Of a stretch of DNA of 64,000 nucleotides, positions 55,449 to 64,000 are shown piece by piece. This DNA is from Brachionus manjavacas (lineage: Eukaryota > Rotifera > Eurotatoria > Ploima > Brachionidae): the NCBI GenBank assembly GCA_019054805.1, contig JAHQIY010000003.1, forward strand, positions 4,774,001 to 4,838,000, in the 5' to 3' direction. The notes beneath the pieces are model-generated. The model had not been told where the DNA came from. It did no database searches and saw nothing but the letters and a program-made list of their open reading frames with translations. Each line of letters opens with the position of its first letter. Within the stretch, counting starts at the first letter, position 1. The position numbers were made by a program, and so were the translations under genes.

Positions 55449-58400
55449 ATGAAAAGATGTACTCACATTGACTCATTTTTAAGCAATTACAATCAATCAT
55501 CTAGCGAAAATTTTGAACAAAATCAAGCAAAAAAAAAGAATCATTTAGAAAAGATAATTAATATTCTACTTGATTTGAACCATTATGGCAAAGCGCTGGC
55601 CTTAGAAAAAGGAGATGCAAGTATTGCTCCAAATAATTTCAAGTATTTAAAATGCGAACAAGTAAACAATTCTGATTTATTCTGCTCGGATGACACTTCT
55701 AGATTGCATTTGTGTGCATATTGTTTTTACATTGGTTGTTTCAGCTTGACCAAACGTTGCCATATTGAACAGCACTCGTTAAAAACTGGCCATAACATCA
55801 CATTGGATACCGTATATGCGGCTTTCTATTGTTTTGAATGTAGAGATTTTCAATATAATTCAGAAATAGATGCTCTTTTATCCGATTCGTTTAATAAAGC
55901 AAGTTATTTACCACATGGTAAATTCTCCGAGTGGGAGCCTTGTCAAAAAACACTAAAAATTCTAAAAAAATATCATCAATTGAATCCAAATTTTGAAAAT
56001 TCCATACCAGTTATTAAATCCTTCAAAATAAAGTCATCATCTATAATAGGCCTCAGGGGCCTTATTAATCTTGGAAATACTTGTTTCATGAACTGTATTC
56101 TGCAAACATTAACACATATACCAAGTCTAAGAGATTACTTTCTGGGCGATCAGCATTTGTGTTCGTTCAATCACAAAAATAATGATAAAAATATTTGTCT
56201 GGTCTGTGAGATAGTTTCGCTCTTTCAAGAAGTAAAGAAAAAATAATTTTAATTTTTCAAATCTATTTAATGAATTAAATTTAGTTTTACTCAGGAAAAA
56301 AATCGCCCTACATTCCATTTAGACTATTACATCAAGTTTGGACTCAGGTAAAACACCTGGCTGGATACGAACAACAAGACGCACATGTAATTTTAATTTT
56401 TCATAATTTATTTTCAAATTGATTAATAATTTAAATGATTATTTAAAAGGAATTTTTCATAGCTGCACTAAATGCGATTCACAAGAATTTTGTTGGTAAA
56501 TATTTTAATTAATTAATAATTTATCATTTCTCTTCAGAAAATTTAATTTGAATATTAAATTTATTTAAAAAAAAATAATTTATCATTTCTCTTCAGAAAA
56601 TTTAATTTGAATATTAAATTTATTTAAAAAAAAATAATTTATATATATATATATATTTATATATAATTAATTTAAAATTTAAATTTATTTTTAATAATTT
56701 ATATATTTATATTTGGATAATTTATTTAATTACTCTACCAAAAATATTGTCAAATAGAGTCAAATATCGAAATACATATTTTTTAAATTTACAAAATTAA
56801 AAAAATAATAATAATTTTATCTTTTTTTTAAAGCGAAATATAGTTCGAATACCACAAAGTTTTAATAAATAATAATAATAATAATAATGATAATAATGAT
56901 AATAATAATAATATTAAGCTACAGCAAGCAGACTTGCGGTGACGACCTACTAAGGAAGCCGTCTATCTAAGACACTTTGACTATATATATCTTAAGTTTC
57001 GTAACATATTTTTTTTATTGTAATTCTTTTTCAAAAAATATTTTAATCATATTTTATTTTTTTTGATACTTTTGCATGTAATAGATTTAAATAAATTCGA
57101 AAACAATTAAGCCAAAATTTTTTTTTTTCTCAAAAAATCCTAAAAATATTAATTGAAAATTAACATAGAAAAAAATACATACAAAATATATTTATTAATC
57201 TTTAAAGTATATTTTAACAAATAAAAATTTAGAAAAATAGAGAAAAAATAGAAAAAAAAATTTTGGCTTAATTGTTTTTGAATTTATTTAAATCTATTAC
57301 ATGCAAAAGTATCAAAAAAAATAAAATATGATTAAAATATGTTAATAAAGGAATTACAATGAAAAAAAAATATTTTAATTTTCTACTATAAAATTAAACA
57401 AAACTTCTTTTTAGTTTATATATCTTATGTTTCGTAACTCGTTTTAGCTACCATAATGAGACTCTTAATCTTGCTCCACAGGCTAATGCCTGTTGTGGCT
57501 CATATTATTATTTTAATAATTATTATTAAGTATTGATCAGTTCTGAAAATTTTTAGCAATATGTTTTTAAATTGGTAAAATTTTTATAAAGTTTTGTTGA
57601 TTTTTTTCTAATTAGATTATTTCATTTTTTAAACAAAAAATTTAATCTTTTAATTTAGAAAATGATATAAATTGCAAATCGTTGAATATGGATAAAAAAA
57701 AATTTATAAACTATAATAACTGTCATTGCATAATTGATAAGATATTTACCGGTGGTCTTCAATCAGATGTAATATGCTCAAATTGCAAGTAAGTTCGATT
57801 TTAGATGGTCAAAAACGTATTTTAAAAAATTATTTAAAGTTTTTTTTAGCAATATATCAACGACCGTAGATCCATTTTGGTAATATAAGCATTTTTAATA
57901 ATAAAGTTTAGTTAATGATTTTTTATAGGGATATATCTCTAGACATATTTAAAAGCTCTGGCAAATCTGGTAGAAATACTTTAAGTCAAGTTCTTGGTGA
58001 AACCCCAAGACTAGAAGACTGTTTACAAAAGTAAATATTCTCTAATTTATTTTTATTACATTATTTTTGAAAATTTGTTTTAAAGATTTACATTTCCCGA
58101 AATTCTGACTAGTTTTAATTGCTCAAATTGCAAATCATCAAGGGGAGCTAAAAAACAGTTTACAATGAAAAAACTTCCAGTTGTTTGCTGTTTCCATTTA
58201 AAAGTAATACACTAAATTATTTATACAAATAATAAAATAATTTCTTAAGAGGTTTGAACAAACAAACCGGGTACACAAAAAAATCTCTGATCATATATCA
58301 TTTCCGGAAGTGCTCGACATGAGTCCATTCATGTCCAATAAGTCGAGTAATCCTAATTACACACCGCAAATTAATAACGATTCAGACAGTTTTGACAGTT

Positions 58401-58723
58401 TTAATTTTTCAAATCGAAGGCTACAAACGAACAAGTAGTCATTTTCTATCAAAATTTATTAATTGTAATCTTCTTTTTAAGGTATTTTCTATTTGCAGTT
58501 GTAAACCATCATGGCACTTTAGAGTCTGGACATTATACTTCATTTATTAGACTAAGAAATGATCAATGGTTTAAATGTAGTGACCATATTATCAGTAAGG
58601 CAAGCATAAATGAAGTTCTTAACAGTGAAGGGTAATCCAAAGCTTAGAAAATACTAATTTTATCTAAACAAATTTTTAAGATATCTCTTGTTTTATCACA
58701 GAATTTGGCATGAATATGAATGA
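55449..58723 (+). CDS. USP22: USP22-type ubiquitin carboxyl-terminal hydrolase (SAGA deubiquitinase)
   Basis: Catalytic subunit of the SAGA deubiquitinating module, which removes ubiquitin from histone H2B; nuclear. Exons 55449-56231, 56285-56386, 56450-56495, 57659-57788, 57850-57879, 57929-58030, 58086-58203, 58250-58434, 58482-58631 and 58681-58723; phases agree; 562 residues (human USP22 525). N-terminal ZnF-UBP ([26 protein letters not shown]). Catalytic core: [20 protein letters not shown] with Cys212, [38 protein letters not shown], a Cys finger (CSNC, CSNCKS), [16 protein letters not shown] with His516, [13 protein letters not shown] with the Asp, and the C-terminal [14 protein letters not shown]. 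Intron 3 (1163 bp) is packed with repeats; the other introns are about 46-63 bp. Confidence 0.96.
56515..56640. repeat. Two perfect tandem copies of a 59-bp unit
   Basis: The unit beginning TTATCATTTCTCTTCAGAAA at 56521 restarts at 56580 without a mismatch, followed by a short TA run. It lies inside USP22 intron 3 and must be recent. Confidence 0.9.
56868..56970 (+). mobile_element. TAA microsatellite plus RTE-like LINE 3' tail
   Basis: (TAA)n with TGA variants, then AAGCTACAGCAAGCAGACTT and GCGGTGACGACCTACTA, matching the 3' UTR of the RTE-like element at 32035-32095. In USP22 intron 3. Confidence 0.75.
57000..57440. repeat. Long inverted repeat in USP22 intron 3
   Basis: Arms about 57012-57130 and 57240-57362 are reverse complements over about 120 bp (for example TTTTGCATGTAATAGATTTA against TAAATCTATTACATGCAAAA), separated by about 110 bp. 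The outer sequence TATATATCTTAAGTTTCGTA (57000) recurs directly as TATATATCTTATGTTTCGTA (57417), as a long target-site-like duplication would. Probably a fold-back element. Confidence 0.8.
57455..57535 (-). mobile_element. LINE 3'-tail-like scrap
   Basis: CTCCACAGGCTAATGCCTGT then TGTGGCTCATATTATTATTT and a TAA/TTA microsatellite, the look of a LINE 3' end. Family not assigned; orientation uncertain. Confidence 0.4.
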
Positions 58724-59644
58724 ATATTTTGAATTATTAAATCGATTATATTAAGTTTTGTAATTAAGATTTTTTCGAAATTATTGCAATAATTTCAACT
58801 TTAATAAAATTTAAAATAAAATTTTTTAAATTCGAATGTTTAATTAAATTTTGAGTTGATATTTTTGTTTGTAGGCGTTAATCTGCCATAAATTTAACGA
58901 TATATAAAAAAAATAAAAATAAACAATCTATTTATTGAAATGAAAAACACTTTTTTATTGTTAAGCTATCAAAAACTCATATTCTCAATCATAAAATAAT
59001 GAATTAAAAAAATTGTACGTATTTAAAAGAAAACATCTCCTTATTTTTTAGATGACAATGTTGACATCAAATTTTTATCTCATGGCTTCTTATTTTGTTT
59101 CTGTATTTTGATCCAACTTGATCATGAAAATAGAAGTGGACTGCCAATTTTACTGGCATCCTAAGATCATAGTATATAGTACAAAGTATATCAGAGTTTT
59201 CAGACTTTTCGAGATCAAATATACTATGATAATGAGTATTTAAAGAAGCTACGGAAAATTCATTAATTTCGAAAAAATATAAAAAATTAAAAGTCTAAAT
59301 TTGGCTTAAAGAATTATTTTGTGTCAAAAAGTTTACTTTTGAGACAACACCAATAATTAAAGTTTTGAATTTTTTAATTTATTAAAAAAATTTAATTTTT
59401 AGGTGACAATTTTTCAAAAAAACAACTTGTTTAGTCTAACAGAAAAACTCTTTTTTATTTCATTAAATTTTAATTTTTTAATTTAATTTGTTTTTCTTTA
59501 ATTTACTTTAATATTGATCTCCTTATCCAGTACCTTTATGGACGATGGCTCCGATCTGACAAGGCAATGGTGATGATTTCCCTTTTTTACATTAATTTCC
59601 GTAGTTTTCCAAAATTTTACGATAAAACATATATGTTACCGTAG
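58724..59644. other. Intergenic, nothing seen
   Basis: 3' flank of USP22, AT-rich. The USP22 polyadenylation site was not fixed. Confidence 0.5.
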
Positions 59645-59965
59645 ACTCGAGGGTATAGACAATGATAATATAAAAAAGTAAAAATTTTTTCTGTATTCGG
59701 ACCAGTTCCTTTTTGTACTTTCTGTACTTTTTGAAATTTTTTTTATTTTTGAAAATAAAAAATAGATTTAAATTAATCGCTAGTTTAAATATAAATTTTA
59801 AATTTTAACTAATATTCCTTTTACCTTCAACATACCCTAATCCATAAACTTGGGTTCCGCCGAGGACCCCGTTTAATTTTTAATATAATGATTAAAGTTA
59901 CCATAAAAGGAACAGAAAGAAAAATTTCTTTTAAGTTTAATCTCTTTCTCTATCCATGCAAATAA
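59645..59965. mobile_element. MITE family-2, copy 2 (inverted relative to copy 1)
   Basis: GGTATAGACAATGATAATAT at the left. Read on the minus strand, the body gives CTGTTCCTTTTATGGTAACT ... ATTAAAAATTAAACGGGGTC ... GGAATATTAGTTAAA, collinear with 53830-53950. The right end CTCTTTCTCTATCC is a weaker partner for the left end. Confidence 0.7.
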
Positions 59966-60042
59966 CCACTGAAGCCATTGTGGATAATGTAAATTTTAAA
60001 GTATTTAAAAATGGCTAGTAATTAAATGGGCATTTATTAATT

Positions 60043-60841
60043 TACAGTCCTGATTCGTCAGGTGGAATTTACGTAAAATTACGGAAATTTTCGTAAATTT
60101 TACCATATTTTACTTTGCCCAAAAAATGGCCGAATTTATGTAAATTTTGGTAAATTTTCATTCAAAAAAAAAATTTACGTAAATTTGCGTAAATTTTGAC
60201 TTTTTTTCTTGTAAAAAATGGTAAAATTTTCTAAATTAATTTTATTTAATAAAAAAATGCTTTTCAAAGACTTTTTTTGACCTAGCAGTTTGACGAATCT
60301 CCATTTTTTTTTATCACGATTTTTATTACCTTTATTATAATTAATTTATTCTTATTATCTTATTTGAAAAAAAAAAACCTTTTTTAAATGATTAATGTAT
60401 GCTTGGCATTTAGCTGGAGTAAGTTTTCTTTGAAACTGAAAAATTGCCTCAACTACTTCCTCGTCACTTTGAATATTTAAATCTGGTGATTGTGGAGGAG
60501 ATTTTACCTATTTAAATTTAATAAATTAATGTTGAAAAATAATGACATTTACTGGGTTTGATAAAAAAATTCCAAGCTGTTTAATTTATTAAATTTAAAT
60601 AGGTAAAATCTCCTCCACAATCACCAGATTTGAATCTTATCGAAATGATTTGGAATAAATTGAAAGAATTTGTGAGAAAGAGAAATATTCACAGTGACGA
60701 GGAAGCAGTTGAGGCAATTTTAGAGTTTCAAAGAAAACTTACTCCAGTTAAATGCCAAGCATACATTAATCATTTAAAAAAGTTAATTTACGTAAATTTA
60801 CGTAATTTTACGTAAATTCCACGTGACGAATCAGTACTGTA
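60043..60841. mobile_element. Fold-back Tc1-type element; element proper 60045-60839
   Basis: TA duplications at 60043-60044 and 60840-60841. Inverted ends CAGTCCTGATTCGTCAGGTG and the complement of CAGTACTGATTCGTCACGTG, continuing into GGAATTTACGTAAAATTACG. The right half holds the last 60 or so codons of a Tc1-type transposase on the plus strand (SPPQSPDLNLIEMIWNKLKE, then LTPVKCQAYINHLKK). The left half (60380-60520) holds the same coding end on the minus strand with an internal deletion. Non-autonomous. Confidence 0.92.
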
Positions 60842-61085
60842 ATTGGGTATTTAGCTAAAAATCAATTTGGATATTAGATAAATAATTTGAGTGTTTAAAA
60901 TATTGAAAGAGGGTTAATTAAAATTTTAAAGTATTCAAATGTTTAAATGAGGTCTAAAAAAATAAAATGAGTGTATAAAAATTCATTTAGAGTGTTCATT
61001 TAGAATGAAACAATATTTTCAAAATTTCAAAAAAGTTAAATAGAAATAAAAAAACTTGTAACTTGGAATTTTGAAAAAAAATTTA
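60842..61085. other. Spacer, nothing seen
   Basis: AT-rich. Confidence 0.4.
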
Positions 61086-61089
61086 AAAA

Positions 61090-61165
61090 TAAAAGTCTTT
61101 GACTCGGACTTTTGAAAAAAAATTTTTTAATTCCGCACTTGGACTCTATTTTGAAACAACTCTGA
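61090..61165. mobile_element. hAT-type satellite family, end fragment
   Basis: AAAAGTCTTTGACTCGGACT ... CCGCACTTGGACTC ... GAAACAACTCTG matches the right end of 20787-22109. Confidence 0.65.
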
Positions 61166-61412
61166 TTCAAACATTTGACAACGCCGATGATGCAGAAAAC
61201 AGTATAGGAAAGAAAGGGTCAAAATGCACCAAATATGATACAGCTATAAAGATGCTAAATTTTCTATTTTTCTCTAATCAATAAGATTATTTAATAACTA
61301 TTTGATGTCTACTTATTTTCACGCAGATGCAACTTACAAGCTAGTTTGGAAATAATTGTGGAAACTATTGATAAAGAAAGAGTTTTCCATCCTTTTGGAT
61401 TAGGAGTAAGTT
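61166..61412 (+). mobile_element. MULE transposase scrap, DDE-start region
   Basis: KGSKCTKYDTAIKMLNF, then in another frame DATYKLVW and IDKERVFHPFGLGVS: the DxTYKxxW...FHPFGLAI block around the first catalytic Asp of MULE transposases. It complements the C-terminal relic at 23866-25200 but belongs to a separate copy. Confidence 0.75.
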
Positions 61413-62705
61413 AAAATTAAAAAAACTGAGGATTTTGAATTTTCAAGTGTTCGAATTTTTCTTATACCCAAGAATAAATTTTATACTACTCTATAATCAT
61501 TTTTATAATACTCAACAATAATTTTTCTGTACCCAGTTTTTATTTCCAAAAAATATCTATTTTTACACCCTAATAATTAATACAAATACCCATTTGATAA
61601 TAATCCTCTAAAAATATAGACCAAACAAAGTTCACCAAGTGGTATTCTAGGAAACATATGAAAAACAAGCTAATTATCAATTTGAATTGTTAAGTTTTTG
61701 TTTGTTTAAAACTTGTACCATATCGAAAAATAGGAACAAATCTGTTATTATTTTAAATGAACACTTGTCAATTTTTTTTAAAAAAAGCTCAATTATAAAA
61801 CAAAAAGTAAATGTTAATATTTATTATAATTAATTTCGAAAAATTCGAATTCATGGGCTGCCACGCATCAATTTCTCAATGTGGTTGAAATTTTATCTTT
61901 AAATCAGTTCACCGTTAAATTGCTATATCGAAATCTATCAAAACAAAATTTTATCATAAAGATTAAAATAATGAATATCTTAGTGGTTCTAGCTTTCGAT
62001 CAATTTTTTAAAATTTATAATTAACAAAAAATAGCGGTTTAGAGCGCAAATGGCCAGGCTGGCCAGCAAGTTTAATGGGTCAGATTAATTAAAGGTCAGT
62101 TTTGCCAATGCATATAAATATTTGTTTGCTCAGTCAGTATTTATACAGGATTCCGATATTTTTTTAGGTTTTTTTTTCTGGATAATGAATCATCAAATGT
62201 GTATTCCAACTGTTCAAAATACAAATTTAGAAATATTTAACTTACATTCTTAGCTTTTAACATAAAGAAATTCAAAATTTGAAGCTTATACTTTTTTTTT
62301 GTCCTTTAATTTAACCAATCGTTGAAAAACACGACCCATTTTTCTAAAGGCTTGATTCAAATTTTACACGAATACCGCGCTCTGGGTATTTAAGCAAGCT
62401 TGAATTCTTTTTTCCAATTTAAAATAAAACATATCAAAAAACATTTCTTTTCTCTTAGCCTGATCAAGTTTCTTGTCTACGTCACCGCTAGATAAAATAT
62501 CAAACTTCACTATTTTGAACCAAGAGAAAAACACACTATTTCTGCAGATTTTTTTTTTATTATTTATATACAATAATATTTCTATGTTGTTTTTGAGTGC
62601 CACGTTAACATCATAATCTATGAAGAAATTTCATTTTAAAAAGCTTCGGTTAAAATTTTTTATTTGAATTTAAAAGAAAAAATTTCATTTTTAGAAAATA
62701 ATAAA
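61413..62705. other. Intergenic, presumed PDI promoter region
   Basis: No gene. A 15-bp near-palindrome TGGCCAGGCTGGCCA lies near 62050. An acceptor-like AATTTCATTTTTAG ends 11 nt before the PDI start. Confidence 0.45.
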
Positions 62706-64000
62706 ATGAATAAGTATTTAATGCTTTTGCTTTTGGCGACAATTGCCTTGACAAAGAGTGAAATTCAAGAGGAAGAAGATGTTTTGGTGCTGACTAGTGA
62801 CAACTTTGAAGAAGTGGTTAGCTCGAACAAGTTCTTGTTGGTTGAATTTTATGCGCCATGGTGCGGCCACTGCAAAGCCTTGGCCCCGGAGTATGCCAAA
62901 GCTGCTGGTAAATTGAAATCAGAAGAGTCAGAGATCCGTTTGGCAAAAGTTGACGCCACTGTTCAAAGCGAACTCGGCGAGAGATTCAAAATCAGAGGCT
63001 ACCCGACACTCAAATTTTTTGTTGACGGCACTCCTTTGGAATACACCGGTGGTCGTACTTCGGACGAAATTATCCAATGGTGCAGAAAGAAATCCGGACC
63101 AGCTTCAGTCACTGTCAACACTGTGGACGAATTGAAAAACTTGCAGTCCGAAAACGAGGTTCTTGTCCTCGGTTTGTTCAAGGATGCCAGCTCGGAACAG
63201 GCCACTGTTTACAACAACGTTGCCAAATTGGTCGACTCGGCCGCCTTTGCCATCACTTCTGAACAAGCTGTTTTCGATGAATTGAATGTCAAATCTTCTG
63301 AAGGATTGGTCTTGTTGAAAAAGTTCGATGAGGGCAGAAATGACTTTGAGGGTACTTTTGATGCCGAAGAAATCAAGCGTTTCATCCATGCCAATCAGCT
63401 GCCTTTGGTGACCGAGTTTAATCAAGAGACTGCACAAAAAATCTTTGGTGGCGACATCAAAGTGCACAATTTGTTGTTTGCCAGCAAGAAAGCTGACAAC
63501 ATCGAGGCTACTATGAACGAGTTCAAGGCTGCTGCCAAGGATTTCCGCGGCAAAGTTATCTTTGTGCTGATCGATTCAGATGTGGACGAGAACGAGAGAG
63601 TGATGGAATTTTTCGGTTTGAAGAAAGAGGACGCGCCAACTGTTCGCCTCATTTCTTTGGGACAAGACATGACCAAATACAAGCCAGAATCAAGCGAAAT
63701 TACCACCAGTGTTCTGACCCAATTTGTGCGAGACTTTTTGGACGGCAAATTGAAGCCACACTTGCTGACCCAAGATGTGCCAGAAGATTGGGACGCTCAG
63801 CCAGTTAAAGTTTTGGTCGGAAAGAATTTCGATCAAGTTGCAAGAGACAAGTCAAAGACCGTGTTGGTCGAGTTCTACGCTCCATGGTGTGGACACTGCA
63901 AACAATTGGCTCCTATTTATGACCAGTTGGGAGAGAAATTCAAGGACAGCACTGAGTTTGTCATTGCCAAAATGGACTCGACTGTCAATGAATTGGATGA
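62706..64000 (+). CDS. P4HB: Protein disulfide isomerase A1-type (P4HB/PDI), N-terminal 431 residues
   Basis: ER-lumen thiol oxidoreductase that forms and shuffles disulfides and serves as beta subunit of prolyl 4-hydroxylase in animals. One uninterrupted frame from ATG 62706 to the window edge. Signal peptide about residues 1-18 (MNKYLMLLLLATIALTKS); a domain with FYAPWCGHCKALAPEYAKAA (CGHC at 53-56, as in human) and YPTLKFF; b and b' thioredoxin-like domains without active sites; a' domain with FYAPWCGHCKQLAPIYDQLG (CGHC at 395-398). The ER-retention signal lies outside. No intron in 1295 bp, unlike the other genes here, and codon use is markedly G/C-richer, fitting very high expression. 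Confidence 0.95.
   Translation, partial: MNKYLMLLLLATIALTKSEIQEEEDVLVLTSDNFEEVVSSNKFLLVEFYAPWCGHCKALAPEYAKAAGKLKSEESEIRLAKVDATVQSELGERFKIRGYPTLKFFVDGTPLEYTGGRTSDEIIQWCRKKSGPASVTVNTVDELKNLQSENEVLVLGLFKDASSEQATVYNNVAKLVDSAAFAITSEQAVFDELNVKSSEGLVLLKKFDEGRNDFEGTFDAEEIKRFIHANQLPLVTEFNQETAQKIFGGDIKVHNLLFASKKADNIEATMNEFKAAAKDFRGKVIFVLIDSDVDENERVMEFFGLKKEDAPTVRLISLGQDMTKYKPESSEITTSVLTQFVRDFLDGKLKPHLLTQDVPEDWDAQPVKVLVGKNFDQVARDKSKTVLVEFYAPWCGHCKQLAPIYDQLGEKFKDSTEFVIAKMDSTVNELD

Noticed and set aside
62999-63748. Minus-strand frames opposite PDI
   Set aside because: Shadows of the PDI frame, produced by its G/C-richer codon use.
1-64000. LTR retrotransposon, Polinton or viral gene
   Set aside because: No long terminal repeats, integrase, protease, capsid or envelope-like reading was seen; all RT sequences belong to LINEs.

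Overview
The window is animal nuclear DNA: strongly AT-rich, with genes split by short GT-AG introns (mostly 45-250 bp) and separated by kilobases of decayed transposons. Ten host genes can be assigned by motif and exon-by-exon comparison with known families, plus one duplicated pseudogene. A motile-cilium gene (CFAP206), POFUT2, RhoGDI and a USP22-type SAGA deubiquitinase point to an invertebrate metazoan. A rotifer or another small lophotrochozoan would fit the base composition, tiny introns, LINE/DNA-transposon mix and possible spliced-leader acceptors, but that placement is inference.

Layout. 1-2.0 kb: CFAP206 on the minus strand, running off the left edge. 2-13.8 kb: transposon-dominated (LINE scraps, a palindromic MITE family, a Helitron fragment, and two copies of one LINE family facing each other around a small orphan coding-like block). 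13.8-17 kb: POFUT2 and CCDC89, same strand, 184 bp apart. 17-29.5 kb: a pogo/Tigger relic, a broken copy of UBE2S, a 1.3-kb hAT-type non-autonomous element full of tandem repeats, a MULE transposase relic with a hairpin-rich insertion, and two LINEs. 29.5-30.5 kb: intact UBE2S. 31-34 kb: an RTE-type LINE and a 145-bp hAT MITE. 35.1-36.2 kb: RPL7. 36.7-41.7 kb: an inverted-repeat element and two LINE remnants. 42.0-44.9 kb: EXOSC7 and PHGDH, both minus, 195 bp apart. 47.2-48.0 kb: RhoGDI. 49-52.8 kb: a rearranged LINE with a complete but dead pogo/Tigger inserted at a TA. 53-61.4 kb: USP22 and several MITEs, including a fold-back Tc1 derivative. 62.7-64 kb: protein disulfide isomerase, running off the right edge.

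The host genes form no pathway; they are housekeeping or conserved cell-biology genes (ribosome, exosome, serine synthesis, ER folding and TSR O-fucosylation, ubiquitin, Rho regulation, cilium). The shared feature most worth testing is that most start codons lie 7-24 nt after a TTTAG-like 3' splice site. Together with two tight same-strand gene pairs, this would fit spliced-leader trans-splicing. I saw no LTR retrotransposon, Polinton or viral gene, no convincing RNA gene and no CRISPR array. No undescribed multi-gene system was found; the novelty here is in mobile-element architecture.
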